Shown here piece after piece: positions 9,328 through 18,165 of a stretch of 64,000 nucleotides of DNA; position 1 is the first letter of the stretch; the number at the start of each line of letters is the position of its first letter. The stretch covers positions 1 to 64,000 of the forward strand of contig LJZQ01000015.1 in assembly GCA_001314845.1 (NCBI GenBank). Reading direction: 5' to 3'. Made by a program: the position numbers and the translations under genes. This stretch comes from Marinobacter excellens HL-55. GTDB lineage: Bacteria > Pseudomonadota > Gammaproteobacteria > Pseudomonadales > Oleiphilaceae. The notes under the pieces are model-generated. The model was not told the DNA's origin. It saw only the letters and a list, made by a program, of their open reading frames with translations, and ran no database searches.

Positions 9328-9591
9328 TTACTCCTCGTGTACGCCGAATTGTTCGTCGATTTTGTTCATGCGCCAGGCGTAGAAGAAAATCAGAGCCATG
9401 AAGACCAGAATCGAGCCTTGCTGGGCGAACCAGAAGCCAAGATCCGTGCCGCCAACCGGGATGCCGGCCAGCATGGGGCGTAACAGAATTGCGAAACCGT
9501 ATGAGACCAGAGCCCAGATGATCAGGCTCCCGAAGATCAGGCGAAGGTTCGCCTTCCAGTAATTCTCAGCGTCGTAGCTATGACCTGACAT
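9328..9591 (-). CDS. DUF4212 small subunit of the sodium/solute symporter
   Basis: An 87-residue protein with two membrane helices (LRLIFGSLIIWALVSYGFAI and, further on, QGSILVFMALIFFYAWRMNKI). This matches the small subunit that accompanies VC_2705-type symporters. I chose the ATG at 9591, giving MSGHSYDAENYW, because AGGAG lies eight bases upstream. A GTG nine bases earlier is in frame but poorly placed. The gene precedes the large-subunit gene by six bases, so both are surely co-transcribed. The 210 bases upstream (9592-9801) should carry the operon promoter, but I see no site there that I would defend. Confidence 0.87.
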   Translation of the reverse strand: MSGHSYDAENYWKANLRLIFGSLIIWALVSYGFAILLRPMLAGIPVGGTDLGFWFAQQGSILVFMALIFFYAWRMNKIDEQFGVHEE

Positions 9592-9801
9592 ACAAATCAC
9601 TCCTGTATTGTTGTTGTGGAGGTTGATTGGGTTTTCTGTGGGTTAGTGCGGATAGAGAAATTATTATTCATGTAGTACTTCTCCGACTTGTTGTCTCCTC
9701 CGACTTTACTGACCGGTGGATTTATGGATATTGGCAAATGGTCTAACTCTCAGTAACTTGGCTTGCAGCTGGATGGCCAGCCGGACACTTGGAGGGAGGT
9801 G

Positions 9802-10509
9802 CTAGAAGCGATGCATATTCTTTAAACGGCGTTGATAATGCAGCTTTTCCGCCAGTTCTTTCAGAGTTTTGACACCAATTTTTTGTGCCTTGTTCAGCGC
9901 CATCAGCGTCAGTTCTGCAGTGACCATGGCATCGGCCGCAGCGTGATGCCGCTCACTTACATCGAGCCTGAAAAAGTCAGCCCAGTGATCCAGGCCCAGG
10001 CCCTTGGTATTGGAGTCGGGGAAAAAAGCCGGTAACAGCTCTGCGACGTCCATCCACACATGAGGCAGGGTGTAACCGAGCTGCGCTCTCAGTGTCTTCT
10101 CAAGAAATTTCTGGTCAAAGGCTGAGTGGTAAGCCAGGACCGGATCGCCATTCATCCACTCCAGCAGGTACAGGAGGGCGTCCTCAGTCTCGTGTCCCTG
10201 TGTGAGTGCCTCTGTGCCAATGCCGTGAATCAGCACCGTTTCCCGGATGTCGAGTTCGGGGCGTCTCAGGATCAGGTCAAACTGATCGTCCAGATGAATA
10301 ACACCGCCTTCAATAGCGACTGCGCCGATGGCGATGACTTCGTCTTTCGAGGCGTTTAGCCCGGTCGTTTCCAAGTCCAGTACAACCAGTCTGCAATGGG
10401 ATAATGCCTGGTCATCCACCTTTTTCGGGGTGGGAAGGTTGCCGGGGTCGTGATCCCCGATTGAGCCACCCCGGCGCTGCGCCAGCCATCGTTTAATGTG
10501 TTCAAACAT
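9802..10509 (-). CDS. DnaQ-like 3'-5' exonuclease
   Basis: A 235-residue protein with the DEDDh exonuclease motifs: Exo I VLDLETTGLNASKDE, Exo II AYHSAFDQKFL, and Exo III HHAAADAMVT. The N-terminal 35 residues are polar and basic. It resembles the stand-alone DnaQ-family proteins encoded beside DUF294/CBS genes in Pseudomonas and relatives rather than the replicative epsilon subunit. The gene starts 14 bases after the DUF294 stop, so the two form an operon. The nuclease activity is well supported. The substrate (DNA or RNA) and the reason for its place beside a transporter block are unknown. Confidence 0.87.
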   Translation of the reverse strand: MFEHIKRWLAQRRGGSIGDHDPGNLPTPKKVDDQALSHCRLVVLDLETTGLNASKDEVIAIGAVAIEGGVIHLDDQFDLILRRPELDIRETVLIHGIGTEALTQGHETEDALLYLLEWMNGDPVLAYHSAFDQKFLEKTLRAQLGYTLPHVWMDVAELLPAFFPDSNTKGLGLDHWADFFRLDVSERHHAAADAMVTAELTLMALNKAQKIGVKTLKELAEKLHYQRRLKNMHRF

Positions 10510-10523
10510 AGAGATTCGGATAC

Positions 10524-12452
10524 CTAGAGTTGGTAAGTCACTTCCAGCTTTTGCTGAAGCCTTTGCGCCTGTCGAAAAGACTCCCTTAGAATCCGTCGGT
10601 CCAGTGGGTTCAGGTCATCCGGATCAATGTAGTTGGTCAGGTCTTCGCCTTTGCCCAGCATTTCCTGGTGGGCACGCATCCGGATCGCCTGAATCAGGCT
10701 GTAGGCTTCTTTCCAGGCATTGGCGTCTTTGGCGTCAAAAACGCCTTTCTTTGACAGCTGTTCCATCCGTTCAAGCGTGTTGGCATTTTCAACGCCGTTG
10801 GCAAGTGCAAACACCCGGACCGACTCAACAAAGGGCGCCAGGCCTTGTCGTTTAAGGTCCAGCACGTGCTTTTTCTCTTCGTTCAGGTATCGGAAATTCC
10901 GGAACATGGTCAGCGGCGGTTTCCGTTGAAGCGCGTTCCCGGCAAGCATTTTCTGGAACAGGGCATTCTTGCGGATTCGCTCCAGAACCCGTTCCAGTAG
11001 GCGATGTAGAGACTCCGTGGGGCCGAAAACCGCGCGCATATCCAGGAAAATCGATGAGTAGACGAGGTTTTGCGGAGTTGAAGCATCGATAAACCGGATA
11101 AACCAGTCATCCCATTCGGCATCGCTCAGGCACAGTTTGGGGTTGCTGGCCATGATGTTGCCTTTGCAGAGAGTAAAGCCACACTCCGCAAGTTCGTCGT
11201 TAACCTTGCGCGCAAAGGGCAGCAACTTTTCCCTAACCTGGTCTTCGGTCATACCATCAGGCGTCTCGAACAGGATGCCGTTGTCCTGGTCTGTCAGCAG
11301 TGTCTGCTCTTGCCGACCCTCGCTGCCGAAGGTCAGCCAGGTGAATGGAATGCCGGGGTCATTCTTTTTCAGGTTGAGTTCCAAGACCCGCCTGACGGTG
11401 ACATCGTTCAGGGTAGTAATGATCTTGACGACTTGTCCGGAGTCGGCGCCGTGGGCCAGCATGGAATCGACCAGCCGGGAGACGTCGGTCCGCAGGCTGA
11501 CCAGGGTACGAAGGTGGGTCGCGGTACCGATGGTTCGAGCCAGATTGACCAGGTCGACTCGCTGTAACGAGAACAGGTCCCGCTCCGAGACCACGCCAAT
11601 CAGCAAATCATCGTCGTCGACCACGCACAGATGCGCAAAATGATGCTCTGCCATCAGCATGGCGGCTTCGAAGGCATCAGCGGTAGCGGGCAGGCGGCAG
11701 GGGTCTTTCGTCATCACCTGGCGGATCGGTGTGTCTAATGAGCCTTTCTCTTCAGCGATCATGGTGCGCAGGTCGCGGAGGGTGAAAATACCGGTGGGAT
11801 GCCGGTTATCGTCGGTGATGATGATGCTGCCAACGTTGTTTTCATGCATGCGTGCGACCGCCTTGTGCACCGGCAAGTCTGGTGAACAGACAATCGGGTT
11901 ACGCAGCGCATAGCGCTCCAGCGGAGTATCCAGACTGTTGCTTGAGCCGATCGAGGCCATGGCGCGGGACTGAATACGCTGATTCACCTGGTCCAGCAGG
12001 CTGCTGACACCCCGCAGGCAGAAGTCGCGGAAAGGTTCACTTTCCGAAAACAGGGTAATAAAGGCTTTCTGTTCAATGCTCAGGCAAAAGGTGTCGCCAG
12101 ACGCCCGGTGCAGGGTTCGGGTCGGGCGCTCACCAATCAGGGCAGCCAGCGGGAAACACTCACCCTGGCTGATCTCAAAGGTGGTTTCGGCTCGATCTTC
12201 TTTTTCGTTGTGGCGCTCGCCCCGGATTCGTCCCTGTTTAACAATGTAAAAACGTTTGACCACCCCCTCCTCCGGTGACAGCACGACATCCTCATCGGCA
12301 TAGAATCGAAGGGTGGCGTGCTCAGCAAAGTGGGCCAGGTGGGTGTCATCCATACTGGAAAAGGGTGAGTGTTCCCTCAGGAACGTCATAATGGCCCGGG
12401 TATTCTGGGGGCGAGTAGTATCCTGATTTGCAGCAGCCATATCACAATCCAT
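10524..12452 (-). CDS. Cyclic-nucleotide-binding, CBS and DUF294 nucleotidyltransferase-like protein
   Basis: A 642-residue multidomain protein. About 25-155 is a CRP-type cyclic-nucleotide-binding fold. About 170-295 is a pair of CBS domains (two repeats around GSIIITDDNRHPTGIFTLRDL and VVDDDDLLIGVVSERDLF). About 310-470 is a DUF294 nucleotidyltransferase-like domain with the GSEGRQEQTLLTDQDNG signature. The remainder is DUF294_C. It resembles GlnD-type signalling enzymes without the ACT domains. The domain set suggests an adenine-nucleotide-sensing regulator that modifies a partner, perhaps the exonuclease or the symporter (inference). The start could also be the ATG 12 bases downstream. 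Confidence 0.85.
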   Translation of the reverse strand: MDCDMAAANQDTTRPQNTRAIMTFLREHSPFSSMDDTHLAHFAEHATLRFYADEDVVLSPEEGVVKRFYIVKQGRIRGERHNEKEDRAETTFEISQGECFPLAALIGERPTRTLHRASGDTFCLSIEQKAFITLFSESEPFRDFCLRGVSSLLDQVNQRIQSRAMASIGSSNSLDTPLERYALRNPIVCSPDLPVHKAVARMHENNVGSIIITDDNRHPTGIFTLRDLRTMIAEEKGSLDTPIRQVMTKDPCRLPATADAFEAAMLMAEHHFAHLCVVDDDDLLIGVVSERDLFSLQRVDLVNLARTIGTATHLRTLVSLRTDVSRLVDSMLAHGADSGQVVKIITTLNDVTVRRVLELNLKKNDPGIPFTWLTFGSEGRQEQTLLTDQDNGILFETPDGMTEDQVREKLLPFARKVNDELAECGFTLCKGNIMASNPKLCLSDAEWDDWFIRFIDASTPQNLVYSSIFLDMRAVFGPTESLHRLLERVLERIRKNALFQKMLAGNALQRKPPLTMFRNFRYLNEEKKHVLDLKRQGLAPFVESVRVFALANGVENANTLERMEQLSKKGVFDAKDANAWKEAYSLIQAIRMRAHQEMLGKGEDLTNYIDPDDLNPLDRRILRESFRQAQRLQQKLEVTYQL

Positions 12453-12638
12453 GGTGTGTCAGAGCAGGTCGGCCTGGGCAGATGCTCCGCCGTTATTGTT
12501 ATCCGCCTTAAGTGTAGTTCACTGGCACCTTGTTCTGCCTTAAGATTTTCGTCGCACAACCCCGACGGGCTTTTCTTTATGGTAGTCCCTTGCGGTGGTA
12601 GAGTTCTGATACTCGTCAATCCAGAAGCAGTTTCTCCC

Positions 12639-13220
12639 ATGACCAGTAAAGACGAACGCCTGGCGTTTCTTGAAGAGATGAAGGATGTTCAGCGTATTCG
12701 CAGACCGAATCGTGCTGAGGTGTCGGTTTCCAGAGAGCTGACGCCTGGTCATGTGGAGCGGCAAAAGGCCGCGGTCCAAACACCGTTCCGGGACATCAAT
12801 CCGCTGACGTCCGACATGGTGGAGCCTCTGACCGCGCACGATCTGCTCAGCTGGATGCGCCCGGGTATTCAGCACGGCGTGTTTAAAAAACTTCGGATGG
12901 GGCAGTACCCGATTGAAGCCAGGCTGGACTTGCACCGGATGACCGTTGAACAGGCTCGCCGTGAAGTGTTTGGGTTTATCAATGATTGTGTGCGTTACGG
13001 CCTGCGGTCGGTGATCATTCTGCATGGCAAAGGCGAGCGAAACCCGGACGGCATCGCCCAGCTGAAAAGCTACCTGGCCAAATGGTTGCCGGAGCTGGAC
13101 AGCGTGCTCGCCTTTCATTCGGCCCAGAAACACCATGGCGGCACCGGAGCGGTTTATGTCATGGTGCGCAAAAGCGATAGAGACAAGCAGGAAAACCGGG
13201 AAATTCATAATAGCCGGTAG
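12639..13220 (+). CDS. smrA: Smr-domain protein, SmrA-like endonuclease
   Basis: Taking the ATG at 12639 gives 193 residues beginning MTSKDERLAFLEEM. The C-terminal half is a Smr domain: the LDLHRMTVEQAR motif, the HGKGERNPDG loop, and FHSAQKHHGGTGAVYV near the end. Smr domains of this type nick or cleave nucleic acid; SmrA of E. coli has been described as a DNA endonuclease. The reading frame stays open further upstream, but the sequence before this ATG does not look like protein. A second candidate start lies at 12579. The gene is divergent from the DUF294 gene. Confidence 0.86.
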   Translation: MTSKDERLAFLEEMKDVQRIRRPNRAEVSVSRELTPGHVERQKAAVQTPFRDINPLTSDMVEPLTAHDLLSWMRPGIQHGVFKKLRMGQYPIEARLDLHRMTVEQARREVFGFINDCVRYGLRSVIILHGKGERNPDGIAQLKSYLAKWLPELDSVLAFHSAQKHHGGTGAVYVMVRKSDRDKQENREIHNSR

Positions 13221-13267
13221 GCCAGGTGTGCCGGTGACTCTCATAACTGCTCCAAGAGGTAGTGAAT

Positions 13268-13468
13268 ATGAACAAGCAATGGTTGGCACTGGTGATGTTG
13301 ATGAGCCTGTTGGCGCTGTCTGGTTGCAAGGACCGGGTGATCTGGGACGATAAAGGCAAGTTGGAGAGTGCTACCGAGGACCGTGAGGTGTGGGACTCCC
13401 AGGGGAAAATGAATACCGGTGATCGCAAGATCTGGGTAGATCAGGACGGCAAAGAAGTCGTCAAATAA
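13268..13468 (+). CDS. Small lipoprotein with three tandem W-x-D-x-GK repeats
   Basis: A 66-residue protein with a signal peptide ending in a lipobox (LALSGC, lipidated C20). The mature part is only about 46 residues. It consists of three similar units: DRVIWDDKGKLES (22-34), DREVWDSQGKMNT (38-50) and DRKIWVDQDGKEV (52-64). Start 13268 is chosen because AAGAGG ends eight bases upstream. I do not recognise the family. It lies between smrA and the molybdenum hydroxylase genes, about 40 bases from each, but a functional tie is not shown. Confidence 0.75.
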   Translation: MNKQWLALVMLMSLLALSGCKDRVIWDDKGKLESATEDREVWDSQGKMNTGDRKIWVDQDGKEVVK

Positions 13469-13507
13469 TCAATGTGTCTCATTAAAAGATAACAAGAGGA
13501 ATGGTCT

Positions 13508-13996
13508 ATGGCGTTCAGCCTGACAGTGAACGGCCACCGTCACACCGTTGATGTTGATCCGGATACACCCTTGCTTTGGGTAGTGCGGGATGAAATTGGC
13601 CTTAAAGGTACCAAGTTTGGCTGCGGAGCAGGTTTGTGTGGAGCCTGCACGGTGCATGTCAACGGCCAGCCTGCGCGGTCTTGCTCAACGCCGATTGAGC
13701 TGGTTGACGGTGCTGACATTACGACCATTGAAGGGCTGGAGACTGAGGGCCGGTTGCATCCGTTGCAGCAGGCCTGGATCGACGAGGGGGTGCCCCAGTG
13801 TGGCTATTGCCAGTCGGGACAGATCATGACCGCGGCGCATCTGCTCGCCAATAACGCCTCACCGTCTCGGGATGAGATTGTCACGGCCATGACCGGCAAT
13901 CTGTGCCGGTGCGGCACCTATGCGCGCATCGTGGCGGCGGTTGAGGCCGTTGCTGGCGGTGTCGGGCAGTACGAGCCCGCCCCGGAGGATGCGTGA
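13508..13996 (+). CDS. (2Fe-2S) small subunit of an IorA-type molybdenum hydroxylase
   Basis: A 162-residue protein of the xanthine-dehydrogenase small-subunit type. The N-terminal plant-ferredoxin-like domain has the cysteine set around [15 protein letters not shown] plus a later RSC. The C-terminal helical domain carries [10 protein letters not shown] and LCRCGTY for the second cluster. It passes electrons from the molybdenum centre of the large subunit. AAGAGGA lies eight bases before the ATG. Its stop is one base before the large-subunit start. It resembles the alpha subunit of isoquinoline 1-oxidoreductase and related aldehyde oxidases; the substrate cannot be read from sequence. Confidence 0.9.
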   Translation: MAFSLTVNGHRHTVDVDPDTPLLWVVRDEIGLKGTKFGCGAGLCGACTVHVNGQPARSCSTPIELVDGADITTIEGLETEGRLHPLQQAWIDEGVPQCGYCQSGQIMTAAHLLANNASPSRDEIVTAMTGNLCRCGTYARIVAAVEAVAGGVGQYEPAPEDA

Positions 13997-13997
13997 T

Positions 13998-16196
13998 ATG
14001 ACCATGAACCGACGAGATTTTCTCAAAGTCAGCACCGGAGCCTCGGGCAGTTTGATCCTGGCGGTATCGATACCGGGCTGCGCGTCGATTCAGACGGGGT
14101 TCGAGCCGGAGAGCGGCGAGTGGAAGCCGGACGTGTGGCTCGAGCTGAGCCGCGATGATGACATTGTCTTTACTCTGGCCCGGGTAGAGATGGGGCAGGG
14201 TGCTTACACAGGTCTGACCACACTGATTGCGGAAGAACTGGATGTAGACCCTGCGCGGATCATTGTGAAATTTGCCCCGGTGGCTCCGGAATATCGCAAC
14301 CCGCTGTTCGGGTTGCAGTTGACCGGTGCCAGCACCAGTCTTGCCACCAGTTGGAAGCCTCTGCGCGAGGCCGGCGCCTCTGCCAGGCAGATGCTGGTGC
14401 TGGCGGCCGCCCGGGTGTGGGAGGTTAACGCCAGCGACTGCACTACTCAGGATGGTCGGGTAGTGCACCCGAACGGTATCGATTCGCTGCGTTACGGCCA
14501 GCTGGTTGAGCTGGCGGATAAAGAAGTGATCCGGGGCGATGTTGCGCTTAAGCCAAAGTCCGAGTGGAAGTACATTGGCCGCCAGGCTGGAAAGCTGGAT
14601 GCCCACGCCAAAGTCACCGGCAAAGCTGTTTATGGCATTGATGTCGAGCTGCCGGACATGGTCTATGCGGTGATGACGCGAAGCCCGCGCCATGGCGGTG
14701 TGGCCAAGGATTTCAATCGCAGAGATGTTATCGGCCTACCCGGCGTGCAGGATGCTTTTATCACTGAACGCGGTGTTGCGGTTGTTGCCAATAGTTATTG
14801 GCAAGCCAGAAAAGCTCAGCAGGCACTGCAGGTCGACTGGGATATGACGGGCGCGCTTGATACCTCGACGGAACAGGTTCTCGAAGGTTATCGACGCGCT
14901 GCCAGCGACGATCCGGGTGTCAAGGAACGGACCGAAGGCAGTGTGAACAAGGCTGCAGAACAAGCGGAAAAGGTGGTCGAAGCTGAATACGAGCAGCCTT
15001 ACCTTGCTCACGCCACCATGGAGCCGATGAATGCGACGGCGTGGTATCACGACGGTCAAATGGAGGTATGGGCTCCCACCCAGGCGCCCGATCTGGGCCG
15101 GATTGCGGCTGCCAGGCATTCGGACCTTTCTCCGGGTGATGTCACCATTCACACCACCTTTCTGGGCGGGGGCTTTGGCCGCCGCTTAACGCAGGATTAC
15201 ATCGAAGAAGCCGCAGCCGTTGCCTATCAGCTCAAGGTTCCGGTCAAGCTGATCTGGTCCCGCGAAGAGGATACCCGCCACGGCTTTTTGCGCCCGGCAA
15301 TGCTGCATAGAATGAAGGGTAGTCTGGCGGAAGGTCAGTTGACCGGCTGGCAGCACCAGATTGTTGGCCCTCAGATTCTTGACTGGTACGTTCGTAATGC
15401 CGCCCCTGCCCAATACCCCTGGGCTCCGAAGTTTCTGTACGACACCCTGGGGAAGGTGGGTTTGATGGCCGAGGGTATCGCCACACCAAAAGATATCTCA
15501 GCCATTGAGGGTGCAGTCGGCTACCCCTACCAGGTGCCGAATATCAGTGTCCGTCATACCCATACCGATCCTGGCGTGCCAATCACCTGGTGGCGCTCGG
15601 TGGGTTATTCCCATAATGGTTTTGCGGTTGAGACCTTCATGGATGAACTTGCCCATGAGTCTGGCGAAGACCCGGTGCAGTTTCGGCAGAGGATGCTGGA
15701 TTCAGAGCCGCGCCACCGCGAGGTTCTGGAGCGAGCGGCCAGGTTGGCGGGCTGGGGCGAGTCAGCACCCGAAGGAAGAGCTCGGGGCATGGCGCTTTTC
15801 AAAAGTTTTGGCACCTATGTGGCTCAGGTGGTTGAGGCGGGTGTTGAGAACGGTGAAATCAAAGTCTACAAAGTCACCTGCAGTGTGGATTGTGGGCAAG
15901 TGGTTAACCCCAGGATCGTTGAGGACCAGATTGCCGGGGGCATTCTGTTTGGCCTGACCGCAGCGCTGTATGGTGAGATCAACTTTGACCAGGGTGAAAT
16001 CCGCCAGAGCAATTTCCACGATTACCGCCTGCTGCAGTTGCATCAGGCCCCTAAGGTGGTTGTGGACATCGTCGACAGTAATGCCGAGCCGACCGGTGTG
16101 GGTGAGCCGGGTGTGCCGCCGGTCATTCCGGCGCTGGGGAATGCCCTGTTTGCCCTGACTGGAAAGCGCCAGCGCCGTTTGCCGTTGACGGCATAA
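13998..16196 (+). CDS. Molybdopterin-binding large subunit, IorB-type aldehyde/isoquinoline oxidoreductase
   Basis: A 732-residue protein with a twin-arginine signal at the N-terminus (NRRDFLKVSTGASGSL), so it is probably exported folded with its small subunit. The family's molybdopterin-binding segments follow, including RVEMGQGAYTGL and FLGGGFGRRL. The catalytic glutamate sits in VGEPGVPPV near the C-terminus. The start at 13998 has GGAGG nine bases upstream. A second in-frame ATG lies six bases on. Known relatives oxidise N-heterocycles or aldehydes. No XdhC-type chaperone or cytochrome subunit is encoded next to it, so maturation and the electron acceptor must come from elsewhere. Confidence 0.9.
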   Translation: MTMNRRDFLKVSTGASGSLILAVSIPGCASIQTGFEPESGEWKPDVWLELSRDDDIVFTLARVEMGQGAYTGLTTLIAEELDVDPARIIVKFAPVAPEYRNPLFGLQLTGASTSLATSWKPLREAGASARQMLVLAAARVWEVNASDCTTQDGRVVHPNGIDSLRYGQLVELADKEVIRGDVALKPKSEWKYIGRQAGKLDAHAKVTGKAVYGIDVELPDMVYAVMTRSPRHGGVAKDFNRRDVIGLPGVQDAFITERGVAVVANSYWQARKAQQALQVDWDMTGALDTSTEQVLEGYRRAASDDPGVKERTEGSVNKAAEQAEKVVEAEYEQPYLAHATMEPMNATAWYHDGQMEVWAPTQAPDLGRIAAARHSDLSPGDVTIHTTFLGGGFGRRLTQDYIEEAAAVAYQLKVPVKLIWSREEDTRHGFLRPAMLHRMKGSLAEGQLTGWQHQIVGPQILDWYVRNAAPAQYPWAPKFLYDTLGKVGLMAEGIATPKDISAIEGAVGYPYQVPNISVRHTHTDPGVPITWWRSVGYSHNGFAVETFMDELAHESGEDPVQFRQRMLDSEPRHREVLERAARLAGWGESAPEGRARGMALFKSFGTYVAQVVEAGVENGEIKVYKVTCSVDCGQVVNPRIVEDQIAGGILFGLTAALYGEINFDQGEIRQSNFHDYRLLQLHQAPKVVVDIVDSNAEPTGVGEPGVPPVIPALGNALFALTGKRQRRLPLTA

Positions 16197-16284
16197 GCCA
16201 AACCGGTTTGCCGGGGGCCATGGCAGGCTTATAATGTCGGCCATTTGGCGCCCGGCAGGGCGCTCATCCAGCGGGAGAACGCGT

Positions 16285-16908
16285 GTGTTTGATGTAACCC
16301 GATACGCCACCGCCGCCCAGTCTATTGTTGACGCGGGCCGGTTTCTTTACGATCGCGGCTGGTCGCCAGCGACCAGTAGCAATTATTCCGCACGGATTGA
16401 CCATGATCATGTGGCTATTACGGTGTCTGGTCGTCACAAGGGGCAGCTGACGGCCGGTGACGTGATGGTGGTGGATCTGAACGGTCAGGCGGTGCAGAGC
16501 GACTGCAAATCATCAGCCGAGACGCTGTTGCATACGGTTCTGTATCAGATCTTTCCGGAAGTTGGTGCCGTTCTGCACACGCATTCTGTCAAGGCTACGG
16601 TGTTGAGTCGCCTGACTGAAGGCAGTAGGCTGGATGTTGAAGGATATGAGCTCCAGAAAGCGTTTTCCGGTGTTGAAACCCATGAAGGCATCCTCAGCAT
16701 TCCCGTTTTCGACAATACTCAGGATATTCCGGCGCTGGCGGAGCAGTCCCGTGAGTGGTTCCAGGCCCACCCGGACCAACCCGGATACCTGATCCGCGGC
16801 CATGGCCTGTACACCTGGGGCAAAACCATGGCGGATTGCCTGCGCCATGTGGAAGCCTTCGAATTCCTGTTTGAATGTGAACTTGAAACCATGAGAGTCC
16901 GCCCATGA
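16285..16908 (+). CDS. mtnB: Methylthioribulose-1-phosphate dehydratase
   Basis: A class II aldolase-fold protein of 207 residues that dehydrates methylthioribulose-1-phosphate in the methionine salvage pathway. Visible features are the zinc-binding HTH of AVLHTHSVKATVLS, the later HGLYTWGKT with a third His, and the SAETLLHT helix. I chose the GTG at 16285, with GGGAG seven bases upstream, which gives the usual family length. An upstream ATG at 16234 would add 17 unlikely residues. The stop overlaps the mtnD start by four bases. Confidence 0.92.
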   Translation: MFDVTRYATAAQSIVDAGRFLYDRGWSPATSSNYSARIDHDHVAITVSGRHKGQLTAGDVMVVDLNGQAVQSDCKSSAETLLHTVLYQIFPEVGAVLHTHSVKATVLSRLTEGSRLDVEGYELQKAFSGVETHEGILSIPVFDNTQDIPALAEQSREWFQAHPDQPGYLIRGHGLYTWGKTMADCLRHVEAFEFLFECELETMRVRP

Positions 16909-17465
16909 CCACCTTGAGTATTTTCAATCAGAGCCAGCCAGAGGCAGCTCATACGGTCACCACTGATCCGCAAGTGATCGGCGACACCCTCGCCAGTCAT
17001 GGTGTGCGCTTTGAGCGTTGGCCAACCCGCGATTTGCCGGCCGATGCCAGTCAGCAGCAGATACTGGAGAGCTACGCCGATGAAGTTGAGGCGCTAAAGC
17101 GTGAATGCGGTTTTCAAACTGCGGATGTGGTCAGTTTGAATCCTGACAATCCTCAGAAGGAGGCGTTCCGGCAGAAGTTTCTGGATGAGCACACCCACAG
17201 CGAAGACGAAGTCCGGTTTTTTGTGCGGGGCCAGGGCCTGTTCTATCTGCACTTTGGCGATCAAGTGTATGCGTTGATGTGTCAGAAGAATGATTTGATC
17301 AGCGTGCCGAATGGTACGCACCACTGGTTTGATATGGGCCCGGAGCCTGAGTTTACCTGTATCCGGTTGTTCACCAATCCTGATGGCTGGGTGGCCAGCT
17401 TTACCGGCGAAGACATTGCTTCCAGGCTTCCAGGCTATGAAGTGCTAGCAGGAGTTGCAGGATGA
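16905..17465 (+). CDS. mtnD: Acireductone dioxygenase
   Basis: A 186-residue cupin enzyme that oxidises acireductone to the keto acid precursor of methionine (Fe form) or to a CO-forming off-pathway product (Ni form). The three-His one-Glu metal set is visible: HTHSEDEVRFF (two His and the Glu) and HHWFDMG (third His). Its start overlaps mtnB and its end overlaps mtnC by four bases each, so mtnB-mtnD-mtnC are translationally coupled. mtnA is not in this window. Confidence 0.95.
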   Translation: MTTLSIFNQSQPEAAHTVTTDPQVIGDTLASHGVRFERWPTRDLPADASQQQILESYADEVEALKRECGFQTADVVSLNPDNPQKEAFRQKFLDEHTHSEDEVRFFVRGQGLFYLHFGDQVYALMCQKNDLISVPNGTHHWFDMGPEPEFTCIRLFTNPDGWVASFTGEDIASRLPGYEVLAGVAG

Positions 17466-18154
17466 TTCGTGTTGTTCTGACCGACATCGAAGGCACCACC
17501 AGCTCGATTTCGTTCGTGCACGACGTGCTGTTTCCCTATGCCAGCAAGCACCTGCCGGAATTTGTCTGTACTCACCACCACACCACGCCGTCGGTCTCAG
17601 AACAGTTGGTGCTGGTTGCGGAGAAAAGTGGCGTCGATGGCAAGAACCTGGAGGGGCTTATCGACGTGCTGCAACGCTGGATCGCAGAAGATCGCAAAGA
17701 GGGACCGCTCAAGGCTTTACAGGGTATGGTCTGGGAGCAGGGCTATCATAGCGGCGAGCTGAAAGGCCATCTATATCGCGATGCTGCGGACTATCTTCAG
17801 CGCTGGCATGATCGGGGACTGAGATTGTTCGTATATTCTTCAGGTTCGGTGAAGGCGCAGAAACTGATTTTTGGTTACAGCAACGAGGGTGACTTTACTC
17901 CGTTTTTCTCCGGGTATTTCGATACCGCCGTCGGCGGCAAAAAAGAAGCGCAGTCCTATCGTAATATTCTGGACGAGTTGGGGGTTGATCCAGCGTCAGT
18001 TTTGTTTCTGTCTGATATCGAAGCAGAGCTTGAGGCTGCCGAGGCTGCGGGCCTGAAAACAGTCTGGCTGGTTCGGGATGGCGATTTGCCAGACACCGGC
18101 CGGTCTGTTGCACGGGACTTTGCGGAGGTGGACGCGCTGCTGCGTAAACGATAG
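17462..18154 (+). CDS. mtnC: Enolase-phosphatase E1
   Basis: A 230-residue HAD-superfamily enzyme that enolises and dephosphorylates diketo-methylthiopentyl phosphate to give the substrate of MtnD. HAD motif I is LTDIEGTTSS with the catalytic aspartate. Motif II is VYSSGSVKAQKL. Motifs III and IV fall around the GGKKEAQSY and LFLSDIEAELEAA segments. It is third in the mtnB-mtnD-mtnC unit and overlaps mtnD by four bases. Confidence 0.95.
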   Translation: MIRVVLTDIEGTTSSISFVHDVLFPYASKHLPEFVCTHHHTTPSVSEQLVLVAEKSGVDGKNLEGLIDVLQRWIAEDRKEGPLKALQGMVWEQGYHSGELKGHLYRDAADYLQRWHDRGLRLFVYSSGSVKAQKLIFGYSNEGDFTPFFSGYFDTAVGGKKEAQSYRNILDELGVDPASVLFLSDIEAELEAAEAAGLKTVWLVRDGDLPDTGRSVARDFAEVDALLRKR

Positions 18155-18165
18155 GAGGTTTTATA

